A stretch of DNA of 38,353 nt from Pinguiococcus pyrenoidosus (GCA_019677205.1 JAAMXY010001098.1:1-38353); one strand, 5' to 3'; shown: positions 8,612-19,105, numbered from the stretch's first letter. Notes: a model not told the origin generated them from the letters alone. Made by a program: numbers and translations.

Positions 8612-9749
8612 GTTGCCCACCAAGAAGGCCTTTGCGGGCACCTGAGGACCACACGTGGTGAAAAACGCGAGCTTGGAAAGCAACTTGTGCAACCTCGCCG
8701 TTCTGCGGCGGCGTCGGAAACCCTTTAGCCACATCAGCGGCGTTGAGCTCCCAACTTGATAAACGCACCGAGTTGATCTGATCGTCAGAGGGTCAATCAT
8801 TGGTTGCCGCAAGAACTTTGAAACAAGGATATTACTTTGACCAATCCGGGTCCGGATCGCCACGCTGGGCAACGCGTGTTTGCGGTGAGAAACACCCCTC
8901 CGAATTGTGCTGAAAAGAAGTCCATCCCGAACAAGTTCTAGTCCCAATCATCATGCAGCGGTTTCATCTCTGCGAGCTAATGTCCCCTTAGCTTCAGCTA
9001 CACGAAGCTCGTCCCCCACCACTTTCTCCAACAGGAGACGAGGGTTTTCAAGAAGACCAAGTTGGCGCCATTTTCACTATCACGAGTCGGCTGCCCAGCT
9101 CAATCTCCTCGCGCGCGGGGTGGTACAACGGCGTGCTCGTCGCTCAGCCTCCAACGCGATGCAGCTTCGCGCGCTGCTGCGGCGTCAGTGGTGCGTTCAA
9201 ATGCTGTGGCGCGGTGTGGTGTGCGTGGCTACGAAGGGTTTGAAAGCAAGCATCGCACCCACTTTGAGTTGTGCCTGGTAAAGCGGAAAAAGGCCAACGC
9301 CGACGACGGCAGCACTGCACCCAGCAAATCTGCAGTGAAAGAAGATCGCTGCAGATGCTCGTGAGGATGCGACGCGCAGGCAGAATGGACAGAGATTCAG
9401 ACGACGAAGAGATCTGTGGAGAAAGCTTGGAAGCTTTTGGAGACTGCAGAATTACCCCGTATCTCTTCACATCCTTCGCGTGCGCGCAGCTGCTGGTCCC
9501 GCGAAATGAATGCTGTAGGTGTGGGGAGTCGCATGAAAAAGCGCGTGGGCAAGAAATCCGTGGAAGCGGGTTGACGTGGGAGGCGGAACCATGACGTCTA
9601 AACCGCGCGCTTTGCCCAGGTGATGTCCCGGAGCGATCTTCTGCGCTGCTTCCGTGCGGAAACACACCGTCAACGAGAATCCGAGGCCATTGTGGACACG
9701 TGCTTACCGTGAATCCTTACCGTGAATAGCTGGGCTGCTTTCCGTCGAG
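8612..9749. other. 1.1-kb region without a confident gene
   Basis: This is a divergent gap between the hemerythrin-like and cupredoxin-like genes. One small candidate is visible on the plus strand: an ATG at 9159 gives MQLRALLRRQW, like a mitochondrial presequence. Another frame downstream reads GYEGFESKHRTHFELCLVKR and ends with TGA at 9362-9364. I could not join these with convincing splice sites, so no gene is called. Confidence 0.4.
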
Positions 9750-12700
9750 ATGGCTTTCGCCGGCGCGGCCGACGTCTCCGCAACGATGCTGGCGTTTCAC
9801 GCCCGCTCGAAGCACAAGCGCGGCCATCTGTCTGACGGAAGTGGCTCGTCTTGCGACGAAAGCGACGACGTGGACGAAGTGGAGGATGCGCGGCTGGAGA
9901 GGCAGCGGCGAAAGAAACTGTCCAAGCTGACGGTGGAAGCCGCAGCCGGCCCCGGTGGCACCACCTCAGGCAGCTTGCCGCCAGGAATGAAGTGTGCTGG
10001 CAATGGTGGCACGTCGAACACCAAAGCAAAGTCCGAGGCCACAACCAAGCCAAAGACGCAGACCCAGACCAAGACCAAGACCAAGGCCAAGACCAAGGCC
10101 AAGGCCAAGGCCCCGACCAAGAGCAAGACTCCGACTCCGCCCCCGACGGTGGGCCGCGCCTCTCGACGACCGAAGGAGCATCTGATCGCCATTCACGACG
10201 GCGAGTTCCAGCCGAGCGTCATAAAGGACGCCATCGTGGGCGACACCATAACCTGGGTTCTGAATCGTCGCCTTCCCATCGATGAGCATATCGTCGAGGC
10301 GCGGTACTGCCGGGTGGAGCCTGGTGTGCCTCTGGAAGATCGACCAGCTGCCACTTTGCGCACGCTCACGTCGGATCGCGCCAAGCTTTGTCGGGAGAGT
10401 GTGTGGGAAGCACCCCTGCTTGATAAGAAGGACGACCACGTGAGCCTCCTGCTGGGCGAGCCCGGCATTGTGCACTTCGCCTGTCAGATGAAGGCCAGTA
10501 TGAAAGGGTACATCGCAGTCCACGCCGACGACGAAGCAGGTCAGGTCGACTGGGTTGATGTCCTGGAGAAGGAGTACCTGCGCAAAGCTTCCAATGGAAT
10601 TTGGACCTTTGGATCCAGCGCGACAGCGGCGGCAAGCACGACCGCAACTTCTACCATGACAACGACGGTCGTTGACGAGCTCTCCGACGCCGAGGGCGCG
10701 AGGAGCGCCGCGACGTTGCTCGCGCTCTCGAGACAGACCTTCAAGGGAGATGAGGCGCACGAGCAGGAGGAGGAGGGAACGCTGCCGTCCAATGGCTTCG
10801 CATCAGCGGCTTTCAGTACTCGGCTGTCCAGCGCGCCCCGCCGCGTCTTGCTTCTGGATCTCGCGTTCAAGCCTGCCGAGGTCGCAATGCTGCAGAATGC
10901 CTATGTGATGGTCTACCGGGAGCAGGGGAGCCGCCCAAGGAAGATCTCCTGCCGCCCTGTCGTGGAAGCCGCCGATGTCCCCGTGTGGCCGGAGGTTCTG
11001 AAGATTGATTTTCCGCAGCCGGGCATCTTCGTGATCGAAGATGCGTTCATGAACTACATTCAATGCAAGATCGTGGTACACCAGCTTGCGGGCGACGATG
11101 CCGTGTCGCCGGAGCAGGGGTACCTCTGTTCTGAAGGCGACAACGCCGACTCCTTCGATGAGAGCAGCACGAGCAGCTTTGCCGATGAGCCGGACGATCG
11201 TCTGCGCCCTGATCTTGACATGCGCTCCAGCCCTCGCGCTGAGAGCGAGGACGACGCGTCCTCGGCAGCGGAGGGAGATATGAGCAAGATTGCCTTGGAT
11301 GACTCAGACGATGAGACACTCTACCGCCCGCTTCTGCCGCGACCCAACTCCGGAAGGGGCTACGAGAGGGAGCGCCGGTCGGGATCCTCGCGCGTGACCT
11401 CCCCTTGCAGCCCAAAGGATGGCGATGGTGCGGAGAAGCGAACGGAGGCGTCTCCGGCTCGGGATTCTTGGAATCTCGCGGCGGAATCCAAACGCATCTA
11501 TGAAGATCTAGACAGCCGATGGAGTAATCACCCCGGCAAGCGCATCGAGAGCATGGAGAGCAACTTCCTTCCACCAGTGCCACGCGTGTCGGCTGTACCG
11601 TCCGCACACTCGGCAGAGCGAGCGAGCTTGCGGGGGAGTTTCCCTCTAGAGCGCCCGGTGTCCCCTAGCTCGAGCGACCGCCAGGAGAGTGCAGCTGAGC
11701 TTGACAAGGAGGGGAATGACGGAGAGGACGATGCGCGCAAGGCCGCTGCCAGGCGCAAGAGAAACAAGAAACGCTTGGAAAAGAAGAAGAAAGCAAGGCA
11801 GAAAAGACTTGCGTCTTCTGTAACGGCAGGTACCGCTGAGCAGTCTGAGGAGGAACCTAGCACGGCCGTCGATCGCATCGTTGCGCATTTTACGGCCGAG
11901 AGCGTCGATGTCCCCTCAACGCGAGGCGCTGCAGCGGATGCGACCGCCGACGGCGCTCTCGACCAGGCTGAGCCAGCAGGGGAAACAGACCGTGTACCGC
12001 GTGACCACTCCGCAACGGATGGAGTTTGCGAGGAAGAAGAAGGAGAAGGAGAAGGAGAAGGAGAAGGAGAAGCAAAAGGGGAACAAGCAGCGCAGCCTTT
12101 CGAGAAGCACACCGAAGAAGTTTCCACCGGGGCGACATTTGGCACGTCAAGTAGCTCAGCTGAAGGCCCTTGCGACGTCAAGTGTGAGATTCAGCAGGAG
12201 GAGGATTCGCTACAGGCCTCTGCAACGTCGATTGCAGAAGCGCCGGAACCCGTGCCTCTAAGCTCGGCCAGAAAGGACAGTCCAGACAAGCCAAAGAAGA
12301 AGAGGAAGGGCAAGAAGAAAAAGAAACCAAGCCCACCAGCTGCGTCGACCTTCGCTTCCGAGCCGAGTGCTGATGCCGTGGATGCGGCGCAGAAAGAAGA
12401 CGAAAAGACCCTCCCAACTCCACCGTCAGCAGCGCTGATGTCATTCAGACTCGAGGACAGGGCCTCCACTTTTGCGGTGCTTGCCGATGACTCCGACGCG
12501 TCTGCTCATGCTGATGATCGTGAGCGCCAACCCATAGAAGCTGAGAACCAGTATCCCGACATCAACATGCATCTCAGAAATAGAAGTAGTTCGGAACGGA
12601 ATCCCAGCGACGAAGGCACCGACAAGGAGACCGATTCGGTGGATGCAAGCGCTGAGCACGATGGGGAAGAAGAGCCTGGTTCTGGTTACGCGATGGACCT

Positions 12701-13571
12701 CGTGCCGAGTGTCGGTGTGGAAGGCAGCGGCGATGGAGCGTTTCAAAACAAGATGGCTGGCACCGTCGACGCCGGTAGAAAGCTTGGAAGCTCTGGGACA
12801 ACGACTCCGTCTGATGATCGCGACAGCACGCGAACGGCGATCTCTAGGACGCAACCCCAAGAAGAGACGATGTGCATCGCCTGCGATGCGCACGACGCCG
12901 CTTCCGGCGGACCCGGCGATAGCCCAAATACCGTGGGCGTTCAGGGCGTGGCCACCGTTGTGCCAAACGATGCCCAAAGCATCCAGAACATGATGCTCGG
13001 AGGCGATAGGGCGGCAGCGGCTTGCGCAGATAACGCTCAAGAAGCGCATAGAAACGAGAGGAGTCGGGCAGATGAGAGGCAAAAGGCAGCCGCATCTGCA
13101 CCTTTGACTAGGGTAGTTGACGTAGAGGATGATGAGGTCGAGTTCGCGTTCGGCGACTTCGAGTTGGATGGCCAGGAAGTTGGGACCTGGAAACACGTGC
13201 ATGAGAGCCAAGTAGCAACAGTAGAACAATCCATCGGAGCGGGAGAGAAAGTAAAGGAAGAGCACATGCTCGGGCAGGACGCGATAGAGACGCACTCTAC
13301 CAGCGCTTCGTCGAGATTGAAAGCAGCTCTAGGAGTGTGTCAGCCGAGCGGCGGAACGCTGCAGCGTCAGACACGTCCGCGACAAGGGATTGAAGCCAAT
13401 GGCCTTCGACCCAATGGCCTTCGACCCAATGGCAATAGCTCGACCTGCTCGGAGCGCTTCGCGAGTACGCAGAGGTGGTTGGATGAGCGATGGCAGGCGT
13501 TTTTCGAGGGCCTCTCTCGCGGCGAGGACGTATACAGCCCAGGCGTTGTAGCAGCTGTGTGGAAGCACTGA
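9750..13571 (+). CDS. 1,273-aa low-complexity protein with cupredoxin-like folds
   Basis: Single 3.8-kb exon. After a Ser/Asp-rich head and a Lys/Thr repeat (residues about 90-130) comes a cupredoxin-like domain at about 140-256. Its motifs are HLIAIHDGEFQPSVIKD, VGDTITWVLN, a His in DEHIVEA, then PGIVHFACQMKASMKGYIAV. That is the F-P...GDTV-W...H...C...M-G-I-V pattern of plastocyanin-like folds, but the His usually following the Cys is absent, so type-1 copper binding is doubtful. A second, more degenerate beta domain lies at about 363-446 (LLLDLAFKPAEVAMLQ, PGIFVIEDAFMNYIQCKIVV). The rest is acidic/basic low complexity with Lys-rich patches (RKRNKKRLEKKKKARQK; KKKRKGKKKKK) that look like nuclear or nucleolar signals, and Glu-Gly repeats. 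No signal peptide, so it should be cytosolic or nuclear. Function unknown. Confidence 0.8.
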   Translation: MAFAGAADVSATMLAFHARSKHKRGHLSDGSGSSCDESDDVDEVEDARLERQRRKKLSKLTVEAAAGPGGTTSGSLPPGMKCAGNGGTSNTKAKSEATTKPKTQTQTKTKTKAKTKAKAKAPTKSKTPTPPPTVGRASRRPKEHLIAIHDGEFQPSVIKDAIVGDTITWVLNRRLPIDEHIVEARYCRVEPGVPLEDRPAATLRTLTSDRAKLCRESVWEAPLLDKKDDHVSLLLGEPGIVHFACQMKASMKGYIAVHADDEAGQVDWVDVLEKEYLRKASNGIWTFGSSATAAASTTATSTMTTTVVDELSDAEGARSAATLLALSRQTFKGDEAHEQEEEGTLPSNGFASAAFSTRLSSAPRRVLLLDLAFKPAEVAMLQNAYVMVYREQGSRPRKISCRPVVEAADVPVWPEVLKIDFPQPGIFVIEDAFMNYIQCKIVVHQLAGDDAVSPEQGYLCSEGDNADSFDESSTSSFADEPDDRLRPDLDMRSSPRAESEDDASSAAEGDMSKIALDDSDDETLYRPLLPRPNSGRGYERERRSGSSRVTSPCSPKDGDGAEKRTEASPARDSWNLAAESKRIYEDLDSRWSNHPGKRIESMESNFLPPVPRVSAVPSAHSAERASLRGSFPLERPVSPSSSDRQESAAELDKEGNDGEDDARKAAARRKRNKKRLEKKKKARQKRLASSVTAGTAEQSEEEPSTAVDRIVAHFTAESVDVPSTRGAAADATADGALDQAEPAGETDRVPRDHSATDGVCEEEEGEGEGEGEGEAKGEQAAQPFEKHTEEVSTGATFGTSSSSAEGPCDVKCEIQQEEDSLQASATSIAEAPEPVPLSSARKDSPDKPKKKRKGKKKKKPSPPAASTFASEPSADAVDAAQKEDEKTLPTPPSAALMSFRLEDRASTFAVLADDSDASAHADDRERQPIEAENQYPDINMHLRNRSSSERNPSDEGTDKETDSVDASAEHDGEEEPGSGYAMDLVPSVGVEGSGDGAFQNKMAGTVDAGRKLGSSGTTTPSDDRDSTRTAISRTQPQEETMCIACDAHDAASGGPGDSPNTVGVQGVATVVPNDAQSIQNMMLGGDRAAAACADNAQEAHRNERSRADERQKAAASAPLTRVVDVEDDEVEFAFGDFELDGQEVGTWKHVHESQVATVEQSIGAGEKVKEEHMLGQDAIETHSTSASSRLKAALGVCQPSGGTLQRQTRPRQGIEANGLRPNGLRPNGNSSTCSERFASTQRWLDERWQAFFEGLSRGEDVYSPGVVAAVWKH
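10060..10135. repeat. ACCAAG/GCCAAG hexamer repeat
   Basis: Tandem ACCAAG, GCCAAG and related units coding a Thr-Lys/Ala-Lys run in the cupredoxin-like protein. Confidence 0.85.
12036..12078. repeat. GAGAAG-type purine repeat
   Basis: Repeated gagaagga units coding an acidic Glu-Gly run in the 1,273-aa protein. Confidence 0.85.
13396..13433. repeat. 15-bp tandem repeat coding LRPNG
   Basis: The unit ccaatggccttcgac occurs twice, with half of a third copy, giving LRPNGLRPNG near the C-terminus of the 1,273-aa protein. Confidence 0.9.
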
Positions 13572-13891
13572 GGCCACGCCCGGCGCGCACAAGTTTTGAC
13601 CAAGACGTGGTAGTCGAAGTGGAGTTGAAGGAGTCCTGCCTCCCGGGTGCGAAGACATGGCTGTGTGATGGAGTGTGCACCGTTCGCGCGTCACAGCGCT
13701 GCTGTATAATCCACAGACGAATTCCTTGCGACGCTGGCTTAGACATTCCTCGCTGCAGAGACGATGGGGATGGCGACCTGAAACGCACTGCTTCCAACCC
13801 AAAAAAAAGACTGACGCCCCCTGTCCCCCTCTGCCTTGCCAGTGCCGCCGACACGCACACCCTTCACGAGCATCTTCCGAGGCAAGCACGC
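13572..13891. other. convergent gap between two gene tails
   Basis: It holds the 3' flanks of the 1,273-aa protein gene and the carrier gene. There is a short A-run near 13801. No gene is seen. Confidence 0.5.
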
Positions 13892-15289
13892 TTAAATCGG
13901 GCGCAGCTTGTTCAGCATCGAGCAGTAGAACTCGAACGACGTGAAGAACAAGATGTTCCACGGAGCGCTTCGCAAGTACGTAAGCGGCAGGCCTTTGTAC
14001 AAACCTACGTTTGCGAGAGAGTGAGACGCCCGAAGGCTTCCGAAGTGCGTCGCAAACGTCCCAAAAACGCCTTGCAAGACGCATCGCGTACCTCGGAACC
14101 CTTCGGTCCGCACGAGCTTAACGAAGCACTCGCCTAGATTTTTGTACTGCATGTTCTTGCCGCTCTGCGCCATCAACAGCGTCTTGGCTCTGTCGATAGG
14201 GTTGGACACCAAGGACGCGACGAGCCCCGCTCCGAGGCTCGAAAAGAGATGCAATTGGGTGCCTTCCGGCAGTCCGAACTGCAAAGAGCGAAGCCGCTCA
14301 GCTGAGAGCTTCTGCGGACGAAGGTTGCCAAGCGCCGCCTTGCCACGGTACCTTGCCCTTGAGGAATGACTTCGTTCCATCGTATCCCGTCAGTTCTCCC
14401 GCGTTGTTGATGAAGGATCTCTGCGTGTTGGACGACCAGCCGCGCCACATGCCGCGGATCCTGGGGGAAAGACGTTTGCATGCCGGAATGAGTACCACGG
14501 CATGCAGGTTGGTTCGACAACACCCTAGCAAGCGTACCCGTCCTCCTTGTAGATCTTCCCGATGGCATCTGCGACGCTCTTGTACTGGATTCGCGAAGTA
14601 TCTGCCTGCATCTTGACCTGCACGGTGTTGCCCCGACAGCATCATCAGGTTGGCGACGGTGACGGCCAGCGGCACAGGGCAGAGGCAGCTTTTGGCGAAG
14701 TCGCACCTTCAGCAGGTCCGTGGGGCTACAGATCAAAGTGCCAACCGCTCCAGCAGTGCCTCCGGCCAAGATGAGCACCAGGATGTTATCGCTTCCAAAG
14801 GTCTTGCCGCCGATGAAGGCCCTCAGCGGAGAATAGATGTACATCTGCAAAGTCCACCGCCCGTCAGAGGACTCTTGGCGGCGTTGCAGTGCCTGCCCAG
14901 GCTCTTCACGTACCTTGATGCTTTGGTAGCTGACTTGCCGAAGCAACGCCGGCTGCAACCCGGCGAAGAAAGGTCGAAGGCCCGCCTGGCGGAAGGTGTT
15001 GACCATGACCTTGATGGCTCCCGGACCACCCGCGCGGCCGCGTTGCAGCATCATTTGCACCTAGGCGGCCAGCCGTGAGTCAGGCTTTTTGAGAAGTGCA
15101 AGAAACCCAAGGGGAGACCTTCATGAAGTCGAAAGGGATCGTTCCTATCTCCGCAGTACTGGCCGCCAGGGCTCCGGCCGCCGTGCGGACCCATGCGGGC
15201 GGCGGGCTTCTCTCCCGCTCGGCCGCGGCAAGCGAGCCGGCGACGGCCGCGAGGAGGAGGAGGACGCGGGAGGGCTGTGCTGCTCGCAT
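13892..15289 (-). CDS. mitochondrial carrier family (SLC25) protein with signal peptide
   Basis: Seven exons: 15289-15119, 15060-14914, 14844-14707, 14617-14538, 14460-14352, 14278-14092 and 14004-13892. All phases agree, giving 314 aa, normal for SLC25. The three family repeats are clear. Each has its Px[DE]xx[KR] signature: IPFDFMK (about 51-57), SPTDLLK (about 146-152) and NPIDRAK (about 241-247). Typical even-helix text follows, such as RGMWRGW, ELTGYDGTKSFL and LYKGLPLTYLRSAPWNILFF. The set resembles dicarboxylate/uncoupling-type carriers, but the substrate cannot be assigned. Odd: an N-terminal extension MRAAQPSRVLLLLAAVAGSLAAAERE looks like a cleavable ER signal peptide rather than a mitochondrial presequence. 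It may place the carrier in a plastid-envelope or endomembrane, or be read as an uncleaved leader. It lies head to tail behind the IMPDH-like gene on the same strand. Confidence 0.9.
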
Positions 15290-15515
15290 GGTGAGCCCGC
15301 GTCGTGGACTGCAACTAAAACGTCATTGCGGAGCCTCTCCTGACTTCCACCAGGATCGAAAGTGATGCGCTGGGATGACGGGGAGACGGGACCATTTTTG
15401 GTGCCGACGCTGCTTCGTCTCCGCTCAACGTAGAATTGGTACAACTTTGGCACACACCATGCTAGCTACAGAACATCTACCTAATGGAAACCTATGGCAG
15501 CCAAGCTTGCCGCGG

Positions 15516-18043
15516 CTAAGAACGAAACAGCGTCTTCGTGTAGCCGAACAGGTGGTGCACGCCACCCTCCCGCTGCGCGCTCCTCGACCGCAACTCAAAT
15601 CTGCAGCAGCGTTGGCTTGTCATGACATGAACGCTTCCAGTGTGATTCTGCCACTTTGCACGTGCCCACCTGACTTTGCCTTCCCGGGTTTCCGCGTGAA
15701 GCTGCGGAATGCTCTGAACGCCGACGTCTTGGAAGCCGTGCTTGACGCCTGTTGGCCAAACAACGAGCAGGGTTGAGGAACCAGGCAGATCGCAACATGG
15801 TTTCAACGGTCATTGCAAAATAATTGAAGCAGAAAAAAAGTCGAAAAGGTCGCAAAAGACAGAGAGAAGCGAAGGGGCATCTTGGAAGTGACGTACTTTG
15901 CGCAAGATAGGCGGCAAAGGTAGCCATGCTGCCGCGCTCGGCAACAGCTCCACTGACGCCCGCTTGCAGCGACTCGAACACCTCCGGATGATCGAGCACC
16001 TCGCGGCTCGTCAAGGCATGAAAGTGCTAAGGCAAGAAAGCGCTCAGCATGAGATTCGCAAGCGCTGGACAATCCCCGATGTAGCTGATGAAGTACCTTC
16101 ATCCGTTTGCCGTCGTGGAAGAAGAACTCGCCCGGTGACTCATCCACACCGGCCAGCATCGAGCCCATCATCACGACGCTCGCGCCGACGGTGAGCGCTT
16201 TGGTGACAGCGCCCGTGCTGCTGATGCCGCCGTCGGCGATGACAGGGACACCGTGTGGTTGGGCGATCTTCAAACACGCACATCAACGAATCAGTCCGAA
16301 CAAGCCAAAGAAAAAAGAGAGAGAGAGAGAGAGAATTCACATCGACGCCAACATACCGAATGGCACTTGTAGACTGCACTTAGCTGGGCGCGCCCAGTGG
16401 CCTTGACTTGCTGACCCAGGGAGGCCGATCCCACGCCCTGCAAATCGACAAAGAGTCAGCAGATGCGCTCAGGTTCGGCTCTCCTTTCATGCACATCCTT
16501 ACCATTCCTACGCGAATGCCGTCGGCTCCAGCTTCCAGAAGGCGTTGCGTCTGCACAGTGCACGCCGGTGCTCTCAGTATATGAAGCAAACCAATCGAAA
16601 AACAGCAGCTCAATCAAAGCTCGCGCGATGGGCACATTACCTGAGTGGAAGTGGCGACGTTCCCAGCGATGACGTCGACGTCTGGGAACTTCGATTTGGC
16701 GTACCGGAGCAGCTCGAGCTGCGCTGCCGAGTCGCCGTTCCGCTCGTCTAAGACGATGACATCTACTCCGGCCTCTACGAGGGCATCGAGCCGCGCCTGC
16801 TCCGACTGTCGCGCGGGCACTGCGGCGCCTACCATAAGCTTCCCATTGCTCTTCGTGGCATGGGGAAACTCTCTGTAAAGGCGCAGACCATCGGAGGATG
16901 CTTAGTGCTTGCTCGGGTGTCGGCATCGATCCACACCGCCCTTCAGACAACCCACCTATTCTTCAACAAGTCGCTTCTGGTGGTCAGCGCCAACAGATTG
17001 CCGTTGTCGTCGATGATCGGAAGATACTGTGCGAGCGAAAACGCAGCGAAGCATCAGCGTCCTGAGGATCATTGCTCGCATCCCATTCAACAACGTGGGC
17101 CGTCTCTCCACCTTGATGCGGGCGCTCTTGAGGATTTCGTAGGCCTCCTCAAGCGTGCACGGGTGCTTCGCCTTCACCAGCTCGTCGAAGCCCACCATGA
17201 CGTCTTTCACGGCCAGCGTCCGATCGGCTTCGAGCTCGGACGAATCCTTCAGCACCATACCCAGCAGCTTGCCATGCTGCGTTCCTCCTTCCGTGACGGG
17301 GATCCCCGCGAAGCCCTTCTCATCCGCTCTAGGAAAAGGGGGGGTGGGGACAAAGTCAGCACCACCAGTCTTCTGCGCTCTCATCTCTCCAGTCCCATGT
17401 AACATGTCAAAGGCTTCGTCTACTCACTGCGCCAATGTATCCTCGGGGCTGAGCACCGCTGGCTCCGCGATGAAGCCATTCTCGTACGCCTTGACCCGCC
17501 TCGCCTGTGAAAGCGGCTTGGGTAAGTCTTGGAGAAGCCCTTTCAGCGCCCGATGGTCTGCCTCCTCGCACCATCCCGACTTGCTCTTCTATGGTACAGT
17601 GGCAGTGGAGGAAGCCGATGCCGCCAGCCAGCGCCAGCGCAATGGCCATCTCGTGCTCCGTGACGCTGCTCATCGGACTGGAGCAGAAGGGCAGCGAGAG
17701 GCGAATCCTCTTGGTGAGCTGCGTGCTCAAATCCACCTAGCGCACAGCGGGAACAGTGGCGCATGAGCGCTCTCTCCCCAGATCTGAAGTCACTTTCAAA
17801 GTACACCAAACTCACCTCTTCGCAGCCAAAGGATATCTGGCCTGGCAGCATGATGAGGTCGTCAAAGGTGATGCTGGGCGCCGCGGCGGTGGAGAAAACC
17901 TGTGGTACAGCCGCCGTGTGAAGTTCGGTGGCCGCGACCTCGGCGGTTGGGCGGCTCTTCAGCACCTCCACCACACTGAATCCGTCTTTGAGCTCCTCTT
18001 CAGACACGTCGATATCCATCGCAGCCGGATGCGCGTCGCTCAT
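15516..18043 (-). CDS. IMP dehydrogenase homologue with degenerate active site
   Basis: Twelve exons: 18043-17816, 17736-17572, 17504-17428, 17328-17112, 17026-16956, 16872-16641, 16550-16503, 16437-16357, 16267-16097, 16026-15897, 15748-15670 and 15600-15516. They give 527 aa, full IMPDH length. IMPDH oxidises IMP to XMP, the committed GTP step. The scaffold is intact: [37 protein letters not shown]-domain text with [11 protein letters not shown] and [67 protein letters not shown] near the end. The catalytic loop, normally GSICT, reads GSASLG: Ser352 replaces the nucleophilic Cys and Gly354 the Thr. The mobile flap with its Arg-Tyr pair is about 20 residues shorter, [13 protein letters not shown] running almost straight into QAGVSGAV. 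It is probably not a working dehydrogenase. Confidence 0.88.
16317..16334. repeat. (GA)n tract in an IMPDH-homologue intron
   Basis: Short GA dinucleotide run that forms the polypyrimidine tract of intron 8 on the transcribed strand. Confidence 0.85.
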
Positions 18044-18391
18044 AGCGCAAAGTCGCACAAGTCGCCGGAAGTTTTGGCGCCAAAACCCTCAACTTCACAT
18101 TCCTCTTCGCCGCTTGAACGTCAACTGCATCCTACAGCTTCGTCAAGAGCGGAACCAGGAGATCCGCCAATCACACCAGGCGACCGAGTCAGCCAACTTC
18201 GATGGTCAAGGAGCTCCACAATTCGTCCAAACGTGCTCATGGACCAACTTGGGGGGAAAGGTCAATGAAAACCTCCAGACATCCATCGTGATGAAGTCAC
18301 TGAAACCACTTCGGATGGGTGAAGCACATTCGGCAGAACTGTGCAGCATTTTTCCCGCGCAAAGTTTCGTCCACTTGTCGCTCTCCTGGCC
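18044..18391. other. bidirectional promoter region
   Basis: This 348-bp gap lies between the start of the IMPDH homologue (minus) and the histone-fold gene (plus). No TATA box or gene is obvious. Confidence 0.5.
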
Positions 18392-18988
18392 ATGGAAGAG
18401 CCGAATAAGGATGCGTCCGCGGATCTGCCGCTCCACGATCTGCTCATGGACTATCACGATCCCGGTGACTTGCCCGAGCAGGCGCCACCGGAGCCCCCGC
18501 CGCCCGTCCCCAGTCCCGCAACGCTGAGAAAGGCAGGCCGCGCGCCCGGGCGCTCTGGCCAAGGCGCCGCTTCTCGCAAGAGCGTTCTCGGAAGTAGCAG
18601 TGCGGACCTGGTGGACTACTCGCGCTGTTTGGAGACGTCTGTGTCGCTCCCGAGAGTCCGCAAGATGATGCACTGCATCGAAGACTCCGGCGCCACGTCT
18701 CGCGATGCGCTCTATCTGGTCGCCAAGGCCATGGACCTGTTCGTGGTGAAGCTGGTGAGGGAGACGTCCAAGGTGGCGAGGAATCGCCAGGCGAACGATG
18801 TGAACACCGATGACATCCTGGAGCTGATCTATGGGCACCAGAGCCACTGGGACCTCGGCTGGTTGGAGTTGGATTTTCCGCTCGTGGCGGAGAACGCTGG
18901 AGCAGGCGTGTACAGAGAGATCGCAGCGGCGGCAGCGGCGGCGGCAGCGGCGTCCGCGGCAGCCGCGGCAGCGTCCCCAGCTCGGTGA
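18392..18988 (+). CDS. histone-fold protein, POLE4/CHRAC/NF-YC-like
   Basis: Single exon, 198 aa from ATG at 18392. After a Pro-rich, acidic head (about residues 1-55) and a basic RKAGRAPGRSGQG stretch comes a histone fold: SLPRVRKMMHCIED (helix 1), TSRDALYLVAKAMDLFVVKL (helix 2), SKVARNRQANDVNTDDILEL (loop and helix 3). The pattern of LPxxRxxxxMK, then AxxLFxxKAxxxFxxxL, then a short loop and a D-I-L helix is that of the H2A-like partner in NF-YC, CHRAC-15/17 and DNA polymerase epsilon small subunits. Such proteins pair with a second histone-fold partner on DNA. Which subfamily cannot be decided here. The tail ends in a poly-Ala run coded by GCG/GCA repeats (18925-18978). It shares a promoter gap with the IMPDH homologue. 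Confidence 0.85.
   Translation: MEEPNKDASADLPLHDLLMDYHDPGDLPEQAPPEPPPPVPSPATLRKAGRAPGRSGQGAASRKSVLGSSSADLVDYSRCLETSVSLPRVRKMMHCIEDSGATSRDALYLVAKAMDLFVVKLVRETSKVARNRQANDVNTDDILELIYGHQSHWDLGWLELDFPLVAENAGAGVYREIAAAAAAAAAASAAAAAASPAR
18925..18978. repeat. GCG/GCA repeat coding poly-Ala
   Basis: Alanine codons in tandem at the end of the histone-fold gene. Confidence 0.85.
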
Positions 18989-19105
18989 GGCTGCGTGATA
19001 GATTCTAGACTAGCGAGACGCCTCGTAGAGATGCTTGTGCAAAATAGATATCGACAGCTTTGCTTCTGCTTGGATCTGCTGCTAGACCATTCGAACGCTA
19101 CGCGC

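Noticed and set aside
9159-9364. Possible small mitochondrial protein (MQLRALLRRQW, then SKHRTHFELCLVKR)
   Set aside because: The two frames could not be joined by convincing splice sites and no family was recognised.
15375-15776. Plus-strand frame of 133 codons
   Set aside because: It overlaps the last exons of the IMPDH homologue in antisense; the minus-strand reading is clearly the gene.
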